From NCBI RefSeq assembly GCF_029931775.1, contig NC_079321.1, positions 77,573,524 to 77,637,523 on the forward strand: a stretch of DNA of 64,000 nt, given 5' to 3'. The position numbers and the translations under genes are program-made. The stretch is from Euleptes europaea (taxonomy: Eukaryota > Chordata > Lepidosauria > Squamata > Sphaerodactylidae). Positions within the stretch are counted from its first letter, which is position 1. Every line of letters begins with the position of its first letter. Below are positions 10,489 to 22,977 of the stretch, piece after piece. The notes under the pieces are model-generated. The model worked only from the letters and a program-made list of their open reading frames with translations. It ran no database searches and was not told the origin of the DNA.

Positions 10489-12015
10489 TACGCCAGACAC
10501 GGGGTCTCCTTTATTGGGGGAAAATAGCTGGAAACTAGATAGAGATATGCAAAAGGCTGGCAAGGGGACCTTTTTAACCAATTCCGCCCCTAGGTGAGCT
10601 AGCCAGATGGAGAGCAACCCAATAAGGAGGAGGCTTTTATGAATTTTAAGGGTTTTATTAAAAGTAATCAAATAGGGTAAAAACACACAAACAAACAATT
10701 CCCAACACACCCAGAGCTAAGAAAGTAAAGATTTGAGATTCCCAAGTGGGCTATAGTCACCTTTCCTGCAGAACGAGGTTCCAGAATGGCAGCTACAAGA
10801 GGGGAAGGGGGAAAGGACTGCCCTCCAGGTGTAGGGCTCACACCTTTTCGGCGCTGGCCCTGGCCTGGTGGAATGCTCTGCCTAATAACATCAGGGCCCT
10901 GCGGGACCTGAAGGAGTTCCACAGGGTCTGTAAGACAGAGCTATTCCACCAGGCCCACGGTTGAGGACGGCCGCAGGTGAGTAAGTGAGATCTGTGCTGG
11001 CCTCCCTACTCCCCACCCTCAGTTTGTGATCTATTTGAGGGTGGATAGCCAAACCAATTATATGTTATGGTTGGCCTCATCTGCTACAGTAAGCACTTAT
11101 ATACGGCGGCCATCTTTTAAATTAATTGGGTTGTTTTGTGGTTTTATGGTTTCATATATTTTATTGTTTATTATTATATTGGAAATTTTAATGTTGTAAC
11201 CTGCCCTGAGCCCGGCCGGGGGAGGGTGGGCTAGAAATACAAAAATAAATAAAATAAAAATAAATGGCAGCCACCTACTGTGCCAAAAAGGAGATATTTG
11301 TATACCCAAGGAAGGGAGGAGGAGCAGGTATGGTCTCCCTACAGTTGGCAATGTCTGGCGATGGCTGTGAATGACTGATCATTGCCACTCAAACAAAGGT
11401 TTGGTTGCTTCTCAAGTATTGGAATATTATAGAAAGAATGGACAGGAGCTACTAGGGCAATACAAGAAGAATAGAGGTTTGATGGCCAGTTGATCTCAGC
11501 CATTAATTAGCTGTGTGTAAGTAAGGGGTGGAGAGGACCTACAAGGTGGGATTAGCAAGCTTTCAGGCTGTCCCAGGAAAGGAAATGCAAGGTGTGAGAG
11601 GGAGCCATCATTGTTCTCTCTCCAGTTGTCAGGCAGATCTTGATAGAGGAGCCAATTTGATGGCTATGCAAAATGTAGCAAAGTCCTTCTAATGTTTGAA
11701 TAGGTGTTGTCCTTCCACAGCTCTGGGGGTGGCAAGGTGAAGAGAAGAGGTTATTTTCTCCAGTGGAGGGAATCTTCTTCTAAGATGGAGTCCAGGGCAC
11801 TTCCTGTCCTTGACATCCAGCACTACATGCCTATGGAAAGGTTCCACTTCAGTCCTGCACACTTCTTTCTGTCCAGTCCTGCACATCAGTCCATGTATGC
11901 CAGAAACTCTGGGTCCTTTTCCAGCGCAGCGCTCCTGCTGGATGGTACTGCTCCAGTCCTGAGCACTGATTCATGGGTGCCAGGAATGCTGGGTATACAG
12001 GGGTCCCGCCACACA
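10489..12015 (-). mobile_element. LTR element (solo LTR-like), inserted in a SAMD3 exon
   Basis: Ends TGTGTGG... and ...GGCGTA(ACA) on the minus strand. The 5-bp duplication GTTGT lies at 10484-10488 and 12016-12020; the exact end is ambiguous by up to three bases. Near the 3' end are AATAAAAC and AATAAAGG signals. It is the same family as 44184-45480 (shared GTGTGCAGGACTGGAG and 3' ends). An L2 tail is inserted at about 10838-11265. It is a fossil with no coding region recognised. Confidence 0.75.
10838..11265 (+). mobile_element. L2 LINE 3' end
   Basis: Starts with the C-terminal ORF2 motif (LAWWNALPNNIRALRDLKEF), then a 3' UTR ending CCTGCCCTGAGCCCGGCC and (AAATA)n. It lies within the LTR element, so it is younger than it. 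Confidence 0.85.
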
Positions 12016-12124
12016 GTTGTCCGCCTCCACCCAATTCCTTTCAGTTTTCATGCATTCTTCATTAAACCATTTAATATGTCCACTTATCTCAACATGAAAC
12101 TCTTTATTATAAATATTTTTCAGC
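12016..12124 (-). pseudogene. SAMD3: SAMD3 exon remnant, upstream half
   Basis: The acceptor TTCTGAATATTTTAACAG ends at 12125. The open frame reads LKNIYNKEFHVEISGHIKWF then NEECMKTERNWVEAD and stops at the LTR boundary. I recall human SAMD3 as SELDEHIKWFQQEYVKTEKDWREIDK. The half is open by itself but is separated from its other half (10389-10485) by about 1.5 kb of LTR element. Confidence 0.88.
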
Positions 12125-12904
12125 CTGTTAAAATATTCAGAAGTATATCACATAGTGCCATTCATCAACTTTGTAAGGTATCTTTATTTTGGTAGTACAT
12201 GTTCAAGTTTAATTATCCACCTAAATGATTCTCATACATCATTATAATAAATTCCACCTCAGTTCCCCCCCAGTTTTGTTTTTTAGAGGTAATAATGAAA
12301 CCATTCTATCAAAGAAATTCATTAATACCTTCATACTTTCAATAGTAAAGCAGCTGTCCACTTTATATTTCTTTCCAGAATCCTAAATACATTTTTGTGT
12401 TATTCCCCTGGTGTTAATGGCATTTTTAATGTCTCTCACAAAGTAAAGCCCTCTGCTTGTAACCATAATTTGTAACAGTGATTTTGCTGAGTCTTCCAGC
12501 AGAACTGGAATGCTTAAGCACATTCTAGCTCTGTAGATACTGTGCTCTTTATTTATCATTACTTTCCAAATTAGAAACATTCTTCTATGCCAATTTTCAA
12601 GTGTTTATTATGCATTAAGCTAAAAACATGGGGAAAGAAACCACCTCTTACTGTCACCACAATTAAGTAATTTAAATGTTGATATTCTAGAAGAGCTGGT
12701 AATTTTAAATTGGTAAGGAGAGTATATAATAGTGTTACTAAATTTAATCTTACCAGTAAGATAATGAAACTAGTAATTATTAGGTGTAGTTGATAATTAG
12801 AAATAGCATATTTGGGGGGTGAGGGGGAACTGGGATAGAGTTCAAATATTTTTAAAACTACACAATGGATAAGTTAAAGCAAATGCAGGTAAGTGAGGGT
12901 TAAG
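12125..12904. other. Former SAMD3 intron, nothing seen
   Basis: AT-rich. The minus frame at 12383-12580 has a superficial protein look but matched no SAMD3 segment I recall. Confidence 0.45.
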
Positions 12905-12999
12905 TTACCATTTTAGAATCCAATCCAAGACATATGACTGATCAACTGCACCTGTTTTACCATTATAGAATCCAATGCAGTTGATCAGTCATATGTCTT
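12905..12999. repeat. 24-bp perfect inverted repeat with interleaved direct repeat
   Basis: Arms 12927-12950 and 12976-12999 are exact inverted copies (AAGACATATGACTGATCAAC...). The direct repeat TTACCATTTTAGAATCCAAT / TTACCATTATAGAATCCAAT sits at 12905 and 12956. The pattern abuts the left side of the DIRS element. Confidence 0.85.
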
Positions 13000-15900
13000 A
13001 AGTGCAAACTGATATCAATGGTAACTGTCCCCCACAGAGTCCTGAGTCAAAACAAATACTTGGCAGTAGCGCTGACCTTGGCCAGCACCTGGTGATAACA
13101 CAACATCCTCTGTCAGACCATGCCTGGCCGTTTTGGTACACTGCCCAGGCTGGGCCTGACACACGCTTGGTTGCGTCAATCTGCGCTCCCCTATGATACT
13201 AGGGCACGTATCGAAGACCTTCCCTTTGAAGGGATGTCCCTATTTAGCGACCAAACAGATACCTTCCTGGATTGCTTGAAAAAGAATAAGACAAATGCAA
13301 AGTCTCTAGAGATTGCCCCTCAGGCGCCTGATTTCAAGCGGCGTTATTTTGGCCAACAAACCAACCAACCTTCCCGCCCATACCGTTTTCAAGGGTCTTT
13401 CACACAACCTTCATTCCGCCCTTCCTTTCCTCGCCCTCAGAACGAAAGGAAGTTCCAAAACAAACCTATGGTCCGCAAAGGCCCCACAGGGTCTCCGGGC
13501 CATTTCAACAAACCGAAACAGGCATGACTAGACGTGTCCATTGTTTTTTGTGATCGCCTGTCTGATTTCTTCCATGCTTGGTTTGCAATTACCAGTGATG
13601 TATGGGTTCTGAAAATAATAAATGTTGGTTACTTCATAGAGTTTCTTATGTTACCTCCACATAGGCCATTGGCCCGCTCTCTGTTACCAGCCCCTGATCT
13701 ACTTGTTCAAGAGGTTGACAGTCTCCTCTCTAAGGGGGCTATTTCAGAGGTTCCATCTGCCTACCAAAACCACGGGTTTTACTCCCGCTTTTTTCTTGTG
13801 GATAAAAGGGGGGGAAGTGCCATATCCTGGATCTCCAGGACCTCAATGCCTTTATTAAGACCAGAAAATTTCATATGCTCTCACACCCAGAAGTGCTTCC
13901 CCTCCTGGACAGGCACATGTGGTTCACGGTGCTAGATCTCCGCGATACTTACTTCCACATCGCGATTCACACAGAGTGTCTCCAATACCTGAGGTTTGAA
14001 TGTAACGGAAAATGTTACCAGTACAATGTGTTACCCTTCGGGTTATCTACGGCCCCCAGGACCTTTACAAAGTGCCTTGCAGTTGTGGTAGCTCACATTG
14101 CCCTGAAGGGTTGTGTAATATTTCCCTACCTCGACAACTGGTTAATCGTGGGTCCTTCTCAATCACAGTTGGCCACGCAAGTGGATTTAGTCCTTGCAGT
14201 CCTTCATAATCTGGGTCTTTTAGTTAATTTTTCCAAATCCAAACTTGTCCCGGCACGGGTACAGACCTTCATTGGAGCACGCTTGGATGCCGAACAAGCC
14301 AGGGCCTTCCTCCCTGTTCAAAGAGGTTGTGCCATCCAAAAATTGGTGGCCAAGTTCACTAAGAAACGCTTTCAGACAGCCTACCATATACAGCAGTTGT
14401 TAGGCCTCATGGCCTCCACCACGGTTGTGGTGGAGTTTGCATGACTTCGTATGCGCCCGCTCCAAAATTGGTTCCTCCGGGCGTTCAGGCTCAATGTCGA
14501 CTCCCAGTACTAACGCCTATCCATCCCCAGATATGTCATTGCTTCCCTGCAGTGGTGGGCATATGACATCAACATCCTCTCAGGTGTCCCCTTTCATTGT
14601 CCTTCCCCTGAGAGGTACCTGTTCACAGATGCTTCCCTTTCTGGATGGGGTGCTCATTGTGGTAACCTTACATCACGGGGTACATAGTCATATTTAGAAT
14701 CCCGGTTGCACATAAATTTATTAGAGCTTCGTGCCATCCGTCTAGCTCTGTCTTCATTTGCAGGGCACCTGGACGGACTTCACATTCAGATCGCTACGGA
14801 CAGCTCCACCGCCCAGTATTATATAAACAAGCAGGGCAGCACAGGGTCCGTTTCGCTCTCCAAAGAGGCCAGCGACATTTGGGAATGGGCCATAGCTCAT
14901 CATGCTACTCTCGTAGCAATTCACATTGCAGGCAAGAGCAACACATTAGCGGATGCGCTGAGTCGCCTTCCCAATCAAACACACAAGCTCACCTTAAGCG
15001 ATGACTGTCTCCACCAAATATTCCGACAGTGGGGTTACCCACAAGTAGACCTTTTTGAAACACACCTCAACTCCGTGTGTTGCAGGTTTTATTCGACGGC
15101 GGGAACCAGCCCGGGCTCATTGGGGGATGCCTTTCAGACAATTTGGAACGGGGCTCTGTTTTATCTCTTTCCCCCATTCCCTCTACTTCACAAGGTCCTA
15201 GCCAAGTTGAACCACGACAAGACAGATGCCATCATTGTCACTCCCTTTTGGCCCAGGAGGTCGTGGTTCGCAGTGCTCATGTCACTTGCATAAGAGAACT
15301 ACATCCTTCCCCCGAAGGATCCCTCCTACTCCCCCCCAGACCTACAACTTGCTGCCTGGAGGGTGCAGCCCCAGGGCAGTGGTCTGACAGGGTAGCTAAG
15401 GTCTTATTGCACTCCTTAAAGTCCTCCACAAGACGACCTTATGACGCAAAATGGAGACATTTTTCTGATTGGGCTAGGGTCAAAGATGTTTCACCAATTA
15501 CTTGCCCACTGTCTGTTGTGTTTGATTATCTGCTAACCCTCAAAGATGATGGTTTATCTAATTCATCCATTAAAGTTTATTTAGCCGCAATTTTGGCTTT
15601 TCACCTGGATATCGACTTTTTTTCAGTCTTTTCTCATCCCCTTTCCAAAACGTTTTTGAGAGGTCTCACTAATTTGTATCCTCCCGTCACTCCACCCGTT
15701 CCTCATTGGAGTCTCTCCTTAGTACTTTCTCAACTCATGAGACCTCCCTTTGAGCCATTGGCCACTTGTGAAATGGCTCTGCTGTCATTTAAAGCGGCCT
15801 TTTTGGTTGCAATTACCTCAGCAAGGAGGGTGAGTGACTTATCAGCACTCTCACACTCCCCTCCTTATACTAAGTTCCACTTGGATAGGGTGGTACTGAA

Positions 15901-16830
15901 GCCAAAGCTCTCTTTTTTACCCAAGGTTGTATCAGCCTTCCACCTTACCCAGGACATTGTCCTCCCGGTTTTTCCCCCTCACCCATCCTCAGATGCTGAT
16001 AGGGCATTACACTCCCTCGATGTCCGAAGAGCCCTCCTTTTTTACATTAAGAGGTCTCAGAACTTTCGTAAGGACGATAACCTTTTTGTTTGCTTTGGGG
16101 GACACCATAAAGGTCATCGTGCTTCTCCTCAGACTCTCTCGAGATGGATCACATCTACCATCAAATTGGCCTACGATCTTGCTCACCAAGAATGCCCTCC
16201 TATGATTAAAGCACACTCTACCAGAGCGTAAGCAGCCTCCATCGCCTTTTCTTCAAAGATTGAACTCCAGGACATCTGTAAGGCTGCTACCTGGTCCACA
16301 CCCTCCACGTTTATGAAACACTACGCTGTGGATGTGGACTCTGCGAGAGATGCAGACGTGGGACGTGTCGTACTGCAGTCTTTATTTCGGTGACTGTCCC
16401 ACACCCACCATCCTGGTAACCGAGCTCGCTACTCTCCCAATGTGGGACTGCATAGAAACCATGCAGATGAAAAATAGAGTTTCACTTACCTGTAACTGGT
16501 GTTCATCTGGTGGATCTTCTATGCAGGCACACATCCCTCCCTCCTTCCCCGCTGTGGGACCTCTCCGCTAGACCAGTGGTTGGTTCCGTGGTGGCAGGTT
16601 GGAGAACTGGAGGGAAGAGTGCTCCCTCCCCCTTGGGTCATGTGACCAAGGGGCAGGAAGATTGCATGCCCCAAAGGGAGAAGGAGCACTCTCTTAGATT
16701 TTGCTAGAAGCTGACAAATCTTATCCGTGGCTGGCCTGCGCCTGTGCATTCCCAATGTGTGCCTGCATAGAAGATCCACCAGATGAACAACAGTTACAGG
16801 TAAATGAAACTCTGGTTTTACTAGTGGCCA
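13000..16830 (+). mobile_element. DIRS1-like tyrosine-recombinase retrotransposon, broken
   Basis: Parts in order: a gag-like region (about 13120-13530), reverse transcriptase (about 13640-14440; the YLDNW box is visible), RNase H (about 14620-15050), tyrosine recombinase (about 15300-16400), and a terminal zone of inverted repeats at about 16478-16548 and 16750-16825. Inverted terminal and internal complementary repeats are typical of DIRS elements. The copy is broken in several places and its left end is not defined. It lies in a former SAMD3 intron. Confidence 0.85.
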
Positions 16831-19464
16831 TGAATAACCTTCTCCTAAGCACCTGTGGAAACCATTGCCAGATAAAAAATGGGCAGGCCAGGGAATGCAT
16901 GACACTTTTGTCAAACAGGAAACAGGATTACCTCAATTCGCAAGTAGGCATGAACAAACACATTGAATGTAACATTGCAGTAGGTATCACGTATCAGCAG
17001 GAAGCGTGCTGTCAGTCTGAAACCGGTGCAGCATCAGTGCTGGGTGGATGCTTGCAAAACGGGCCAGATTTACACTGTTTACGGTAGTGATCAATGCCAG
17101 ATCAGGCAGGTCTGTCCACCTCTTTGGGGCTGTACTGAAAATGTAAGTTCCAGGTAATTTTTGTCCCAGGGCAAGCCTAAAAGGTAGTCCCACCTATGCA
17201 AGTTTAAGTGTAGAACCCAAACTGAGAGGGGGGGCAGCCAACGGTATCTGTCGGCCGCTCTCGTGCCTTTCCTTATAAAGGAGGTGCTAGTGTGCCTGTC
17301 GTACTTTTGCTTTTGCGCGTTTCCTTCTACTGTTGTCTCCACCGGTTATAGCAAGGGTTTAGCAAGTCCTAGAGAAGCGGAGAGTCCATCTACATATTGC
17401 ACAAGGCATTGTGGAATAGCATGAAACATTCAAACACACGCAAATATCAATAAAACAGAGTTTTTAACTGTAGTTCTGCACTGCTGTTTTCCTTTTTGCT
17501 TACAATTTGTACAGCAAGAGGAGAGAGGTTGGCAAGGCTGCACCGTTGGAATCACCCCTAATGGAGTGAGTGGACGTTGTGGGTGGCAGCAACATACAAC
17601 CACCTGTAAACGTGCACCCACCGACTGCTATACCAACGGAATGACCATGCCAAAGTAGGCAATTGGGAGGGGGAAGTGACAATTTCGAGTCAGTGCCCGT
17701 GCACGTCCGGGAGAGTGTTGTCACATCACCAGCGAGGGAGCAACATCTAGAGGCCAGATGGAGCAAAGCAGCATCATGGGCAAAGTGGGCGGAGTTGGAG
17801 CGGTGAGTCACGAGTGGAATGGAAGGGGAAGGACAAGGGGACAGAGGTAAGCAGTGCAGAATACTGCGCAGTTGTTCCTGTGAAAAAACAAAACTGCTTC
17901 GAGATTGGGGGGAAGGTCTGCTGTCATGAAGAAATAATTTAAACCAGGTTTTTTGTTTTTTTTTGCTCCACGGCAAAAGAGAAGCAAAATCTACCATGAA
18001 AAATCACCCCAAATGTCTTCCATTGTTCTAGGGTAAATGTCCTAGGATTACTAAACACTACACTCCAGTCTTAAATACAATATTGGGAACGCAAAAATTG
18101 GGAATTCAGGGCAGGAGTATTAGACTTTATGCAACAAAGCATAAAGATATCATAAACAAGTCTCCGTCTGTGACAAAAAAAATGTGGCAGGAAGCCATCA
18201 AGCACATTCACTCCCTCCCAGCTTCTTCCTTCCCTCTGTGCAAAGACTTCTTGGTCCACAACTAACAGCTGCTTGCTGCAACATCTGAATAACTGCTGTT
18301 TTTTCTCTTGTGTACAGATTAAGATACTAAAATGAAAATCCTGGAAAGTGAATAAAACTCTCATTTTGCCTAGTTCAGAAGTCACGACAAACTGCAGTTT
18401 GTTCTAAACCAGGATGCCTTTAATCTCTACACCACACACAAAGAACAATGAATTCCAGTCTTGTTCACAAATTGAGGTTTGTTGGTGACATCTGAATCCA
18501 GCCCTTTTATTCTCCAAAGGCCAAAAAGTCTTGTGCTGTAGGAAAAGGAAGGAAAGTCCAGTTGTTGCTACTTCTTTCAGGCATAGTCAAAAAGAACAAG
18601 GAGCACAGGAACATTCTTAACTCCTCCATCCTGTTGGGATCTGAATGCTTACTTTTATGAGCACTACTTCTGCTGCCTCATTTCAGTTTTCAGTAGATTT
18701 CTTGGTCTGTCTTTTCCTGTGTCCAAACTTGCATTTTTTTCTCACTACCTGCTCATCATCTTCTATTGGTTTCCTCACATTCTTGAAATGGTCTTTAAGG
18801 ATTCATTTCCATAGAAACTGCATATATTAAAAATTAGCATCTTCCAGGAGCCTTATCTGTTCTTTCAAAGCAGGTCACTACCTACTATTTCCCCATCTAA
18901 CAAGAACTTTTTAGTGCATGCTTTCAGCAGATTTTTGGGGGGGGGGGTAATGCAGCTATACTTTTCAAAAGCTCTCTGGATCCAGTTCCTCTTGGGGAAG
19001 CATCGAGTGGCTGCCTTGAAATGCTAGTGAACAACAGTGTTACAACCAATGAAATTGAAAATGCAAGACAATTACTGTATGGTTGTCCTTCAACATGGTC
19101 ATTAAGAGTACAGTTATCACACATTAAATAATCCTCTGATGTTTCTGTAATTGATCCTTTCCACAGTAATACCTATTAAGCACTGCTGCTGTAGGATAAC
19201 TCTTGTGTTGTCAGTTGGAAGAATAACAAGAACCAAAGGCTTAGATCCACTAGAAGATTTCTGCATGTGTTAGGGTCCTTGTACAAGCGGAAGTATGAAA
19301 AAATCTTACACTAGCCCTTTGCTAGTGTAAGTTAAATGTAGCATATCCCAAGCCATTCTTTCACTTGTGCAAGCCATTGTACAAACAATTATTGGGCACT
19401 ATAAGATATCAAGAGGAAAGTGCTAGGTGCTGAACAAGATCTTTCACAAGCAGAACAGTACTAA
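16831..19464. other. No gene recognised
   Basis: Former SAMD3 intron. Around 17000-17960 is a GC-richer block with open frames on the minus strand (17500-17997) of low complexity. No transposase, host exon or RNA gene was recognised. 18000-19460 is AT-rich and featureless apart from a poly-G run near 18940. Confidence 0.45.
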
Positions 19465-19566
19465 ATCTGAAGGTATCTCAAGATGTGAGCTGTGACTCAC
19501 AAAAGCTTATACCCTGACAGAAATTTTGTTAGTCTTTAGGGTGCTACTGGACTCTTGTTCTTCTCT
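19465..19566 (+). repeat. Hammerhead-related repeat tail, degraded
   Basis: Reads GTGAGCTGTGACTCAC, then AAAAGCTTATACCC, then TTTTGTTAGTCTTTAGGGTG and GGACTCTTGTTCTTCTCT. It is a poorer copy of the repeat at 47290-47450, whose core resembles a hammerhead ribozyme. Here the core is altered (CTCAAGA, CAAAA). Confidence 0.7.
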
Positions 19567-19940
19567 AGCACTCAGTGCATTCCTGAGTCAGTCATTTTCA
19601 ATTCCATTATTATCCAATGGGCTATTGTAAATTGCTTTTTATAATTCCTCGTTTCTTTTGCAAAATACTTCTGTTCTTCATCTTTCTTGAGAACTGGAGT
19701 GCCCTTTGGTGTCTCCTCTGATCCAGTTGTAATAAGTTGGGCTTTTAATTCTTTAACATCATTTAGGATAATATCCATTTTTTGAATAAGGCATTGAAAT
19801 GAAGTGCTCGTCAAAGCCAAAAGTTGTTCCATCTGCTTAATCAAGTGTTCCATGGTTGCCCTTCTAGAAGTCTATTAAAACTCAGTTAGTAAAATCCGAG
19901 CAGGTTCCAATGTAATAAATAGCAAAGAGGTACTGCAGGA

Positions 19941-20178
19941 TATTGTCAAAGGCTTTCACGGTCAGAGTTCATTGGTTCTTGTAGGTTATCCGGGCTGTGT
20001 GACCGTGGTCTTGGTATTTTCTTTCCTGACGTTTCACCAGCAGCTGTGGCAGGCATCTTCAGAGACACTGTCCTTCAGTGTTACTCCTCTGAAGATGCCT
20101 GCCACAGCTGCTGGTGAAACGTCAGGAAAGAAAATACCAAGACCGCGGTCACACAGCCCGGATAACCTACAGGAACCA
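19941..20178. mobile_element. Penelope-type inverted-repeat (foldback) element, copy 1
   Basis: Two arms of about 110 bp in head-to-head order, from TATTGTCAAAGGCTTTCACG to ...TAACCTACAGGAACC. The 13-bp duplication AGGTACTGCAGGA flanks it at 19928-19940 and 20179-20191. The arms match those at 45052-45308 and 62135-62548. The sequence is the kind seen at termini of Penelope-like elements; that link is from memory. Confidence 0.8.
20085..20127 (+). ncRNA. Hammerhead-like ribozyme core, copy 1
   Basis: TCCT, CTGAAGA, a hairpin (GCCTGC/GCTGGT), GAA, ACGT, C, AGGA: the order of a minimal type I hammerhead with helix I UCCU/AGGA. One helix II end pair is weakened relative to the copy at 62454. 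Confidence 0.4.
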
Positions 20179-20760
20179 AGGTACTGCAGGAATCAAACAA
20201 TGTAAACCTTCCCTCTTCTTTGTAGTCAGGAACTTGGGAGTTATTTGCTAGTAACACACTGGTGCCACACTTCCAATTCTGAGTTCACTGGCTCTCTCGC
20301 GATGATAGACCATTTCCAGGAAGGACGTGGCAGGAATGCATTGTTTAGTGAGAAAGACTGCCTTCCTCCCTCCCTTTAATTTGTAATGGCTCCTGATTGG
20401 TAATTGAAGCGTCTTTTAAAAGTCTTAATTGTTATGTCTTCCCACTGATCAAATTTATAAGCTCCTGCCGCGTTATCTGATTTTTTCTTGTTTTTAAAGA
20501 GTCATTTAATCATTGAGTGGCGAGATACGGATTCACCAGATAAATTTAGCAATTTCCTGGGACTTCCAGATCCAGGTAAAACAAAAGAGTTTTTTTCAAA
20601 CTTACTCAGTTTTCAGAAGAGCAGGTATAGGGGAGAGCGAAGCCAAAAAATTCCAAAGAGACGTCTTCGGCAATTTATTACTCCTTAGCTGGCGGTGACT
20701 GCTACTGAGTCTCCAAGTTGTAAAACCCAGAGATTATCAGGAGTCTAACCGCACTCTGAG

Positions 20761-21345
20761 GCTGCAGATTTCCTGCCACCCGTTCCACTATTTAGGAATC
20801 GTGGGTGCATTTAAGCCCCTATTTAAGACGTTATTGGTTCTCCTCTGGAAGCCTCCAGGGAGACGACTGAAAACTCTTAGGAGGCGGCGTCACCCCGCTG
20901 CCAGCGTAAGTGCGTGTAAAACCATGATTACACACACTTACGCTGGCGGCAAGGCCAGTCCTGCCAGCGGCCAAGCGCCGCGGGACCACGCCTTGCCCCT
21001 CCACTGGTGTGGCCTCTCCATGGTGCAGGCCATGGCGTAGAGAGGCTGCTCCAGCACAGGAGGGCATTCCGGGGATGGGCCAGGGGAGGAGCTGCCGGTT
21101 AGGTGACCTCCTATCCCTGTTCGGCCCAGTACGCCAGTGCCGAGAACAGCGGTGATGAGCCTGCTTTTTAGCAGGCACAGCCTCGCTGTTTCCTATGGGG
21201 CAAAAAGCCCCAGTTAAATAAAACAAACCAAAAAAAAGCCGCGAAATGGCTGTTTTTGTTTAACGGCGTACGGGAATCAGTTTAGTAAGAGGCACTGCTG
21301 CTCCTCTTCCCCGCCATTCCTGTACGCCGCCAGCTCAGGAATGAG
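20761..21345. repeat. GC-rich interspersed repeat with hairpins
   Basis: Contains an inverted repeat at about 20894-20953 (CCGCTGCCAGCGTAAGTG against its near complement) and GGCGTACGGGAAT inverted with ATTCCTGTACGCC (about 21264-21330). Composition and style resemble 570-945. Probably a non-autonomous element; its class is unknown. Confidence 0.4.
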
Positions 21346-21807
21346 CTGTAAGTCTGTTTACCTTTCCTCTGTATTAAAGTCATAGCTCCAATACAGTCCC
21401 AAATTGGCATAGCATTCTATAATTCCATTCACATGACTTTAAGTTCCTATTTCCGAGTCCCATTCATTCCAATGGACTTACTCCACCAAAACTGTTTAGA
21501 AGGGCAGCACACTGCCTCTTTAATTGTTGCTATATTCAGTTCAGCTGCCAGCACAGAAACGGTCCTTTCTGCCTTTCATTGTGCACATCTCTTTCCTGAT
21601 GTCCATCTCCAATGGAGCACCTCTGCAGATCTTTGACTTGGTTTGTACATTAATACAATCGTGTGGAACTGAGTTCTATGTAATATGACAAGCCTAGAAG
21701 GGCACAGGAAGAGTCCACACTGGATTTCCTCCCAAGTTCATATGGCGGAGCAACATCATGGGCTCCTCCTGCATGGTCAAGAGCTTTCCAGATCATCATA
21801 GTAGTGC

Positions 21808-22250
21808 AGAAAGGTACAGAGTAGAGTGACGAGGATGATGAGGGGCCTGGAGACCAAGCCCTATGAGGAAAGGCTGAGGGAGTTGGGAATGTTTAGTCTG
21901 GAGAGGAGAATGAGGGGGGACATGAGTTCTCTCTTTAAGTATTTGGAAGGCAATCACTTAGAGGAAGGCAGGGAGCTGTTCCTGTTGGCAGCAGAGGTTA
22001 GGACTCACAATAATGGGTTTAAATTGAGGGCGGAAGGGTACTGGCTGGATATTGGGGGGGTTTACAGTGAGAGTTGTTCGACAGTGGAATCAGCTACCTA
22101 GGGAGGTGATGAGCTCCTCCTTACTGGCAGTCTTTAAGCAGAGCCTGGACAAACACTTGTCAGGGATGCTCTAGGCTGATCTTGCATTGAGCAGGGGGTT
22201 GGACTAGATGGCCTGTATGGCCCCTTCCAACTCTATGATTCTATGATGCT
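21808..22250 (+). mobile_element. CR1 LINE 3' end
   Basis: Encodes a decayed CR1 ORF2 C-terminus (EERLRELGMFSLERRMRGDM visible). It ends GGTTGGACTAGATGGCC ... CCAACTCTATGATTCTATGA, the CR1 tail. It is 5'-truncated. Confidence 0.92.
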
Positions 22251-22977
22251 ATGATTCCCATAATGCCAAAGTTGTGTAAGAGCAATTTCAAGCATACATA
22301 GGGTGAAAGAAACAGTCTTAGAAATGCAGCCACCAGTCAATGAGGTCACCATTACATTTTGTTTAATGTTAGCTCTATTCAACGTGAGCCAGCGTGGTAA
22401 AGTGGTAGGATTGTGAATATCAATATACCTGAACCGAAAATAAACCTGAAATTAGCCGTTTTGGCAATATTCATGTTTTGGATAGACCAAATACCAAAAT
22501 GTGGGAATCTGCCCAAAGCTGAATAGGCAATTCCTGAAAAAGCCAAATAGATATAGATATTTGGCTTTTTTGGGTTTTGGCTATTTGCCTTTGCTCAGAT
22601 GTACAGCTCTGTGCTTTCTCTCACTTTTCTATCTTTGACTGGTTTTGTTAGGGCCCCATAGTTGGGGCCCTTTTGAGGTAGGATTTGTGTAATTGGAGCC
22701 AACTTGGTATGACCAAACTATTCATCACCATTCAGTGCAGTAATCTGGATCAGGATAGTCTGGAGGCAGAAGACAGGGCTCACCCAGTCACATCCGGAGG
22801 GATTTACCCTCCAACTAAAAAATGCCCGCTTCTAGAGCTACGTATTGGGCTTTTGAAGAAGACTCCTTACCCGCACGGATGAGCAATCTCCTTCATAAGA
22901 GCTGCCTTGGTCATGACTTCGACTGGCTTCAATATCACCCCCCACCCCCCAAAAAATCTGCTCTCAAATTGAAAGTC

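Larger units (their letters stand above)
19572..20760 (-). mobile_element. Possible L1-like LINE 5' end with ORF1 start
   Basis: A minus frame at 19853-19572 begins MEHLIKQMEQLLALTSTSF and shows heptad-like spacing, as in the coiled coil of LINE-1-type ORF1 proteins. About 900 bp upstream to 20760 is moderately GC-rich and could be a 5' UTR. A foldback element is inserted at 19941-20178. The assignment rests on pattern only; it could also be an unknown short protein. Confidence 0.3.

Noticed and set aside
12383-12580. Extra SAMD3 exon
   Set aside because: Plausible-looking peptide, but it matches no SAMD3 stretch I recall and lacks good splice sites.
17500-17997. 165-codon minus-strand gene
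   Set aside because: Low-complexity Ser/Leu/Pro frame with no recognised family and no splice or promoter context.
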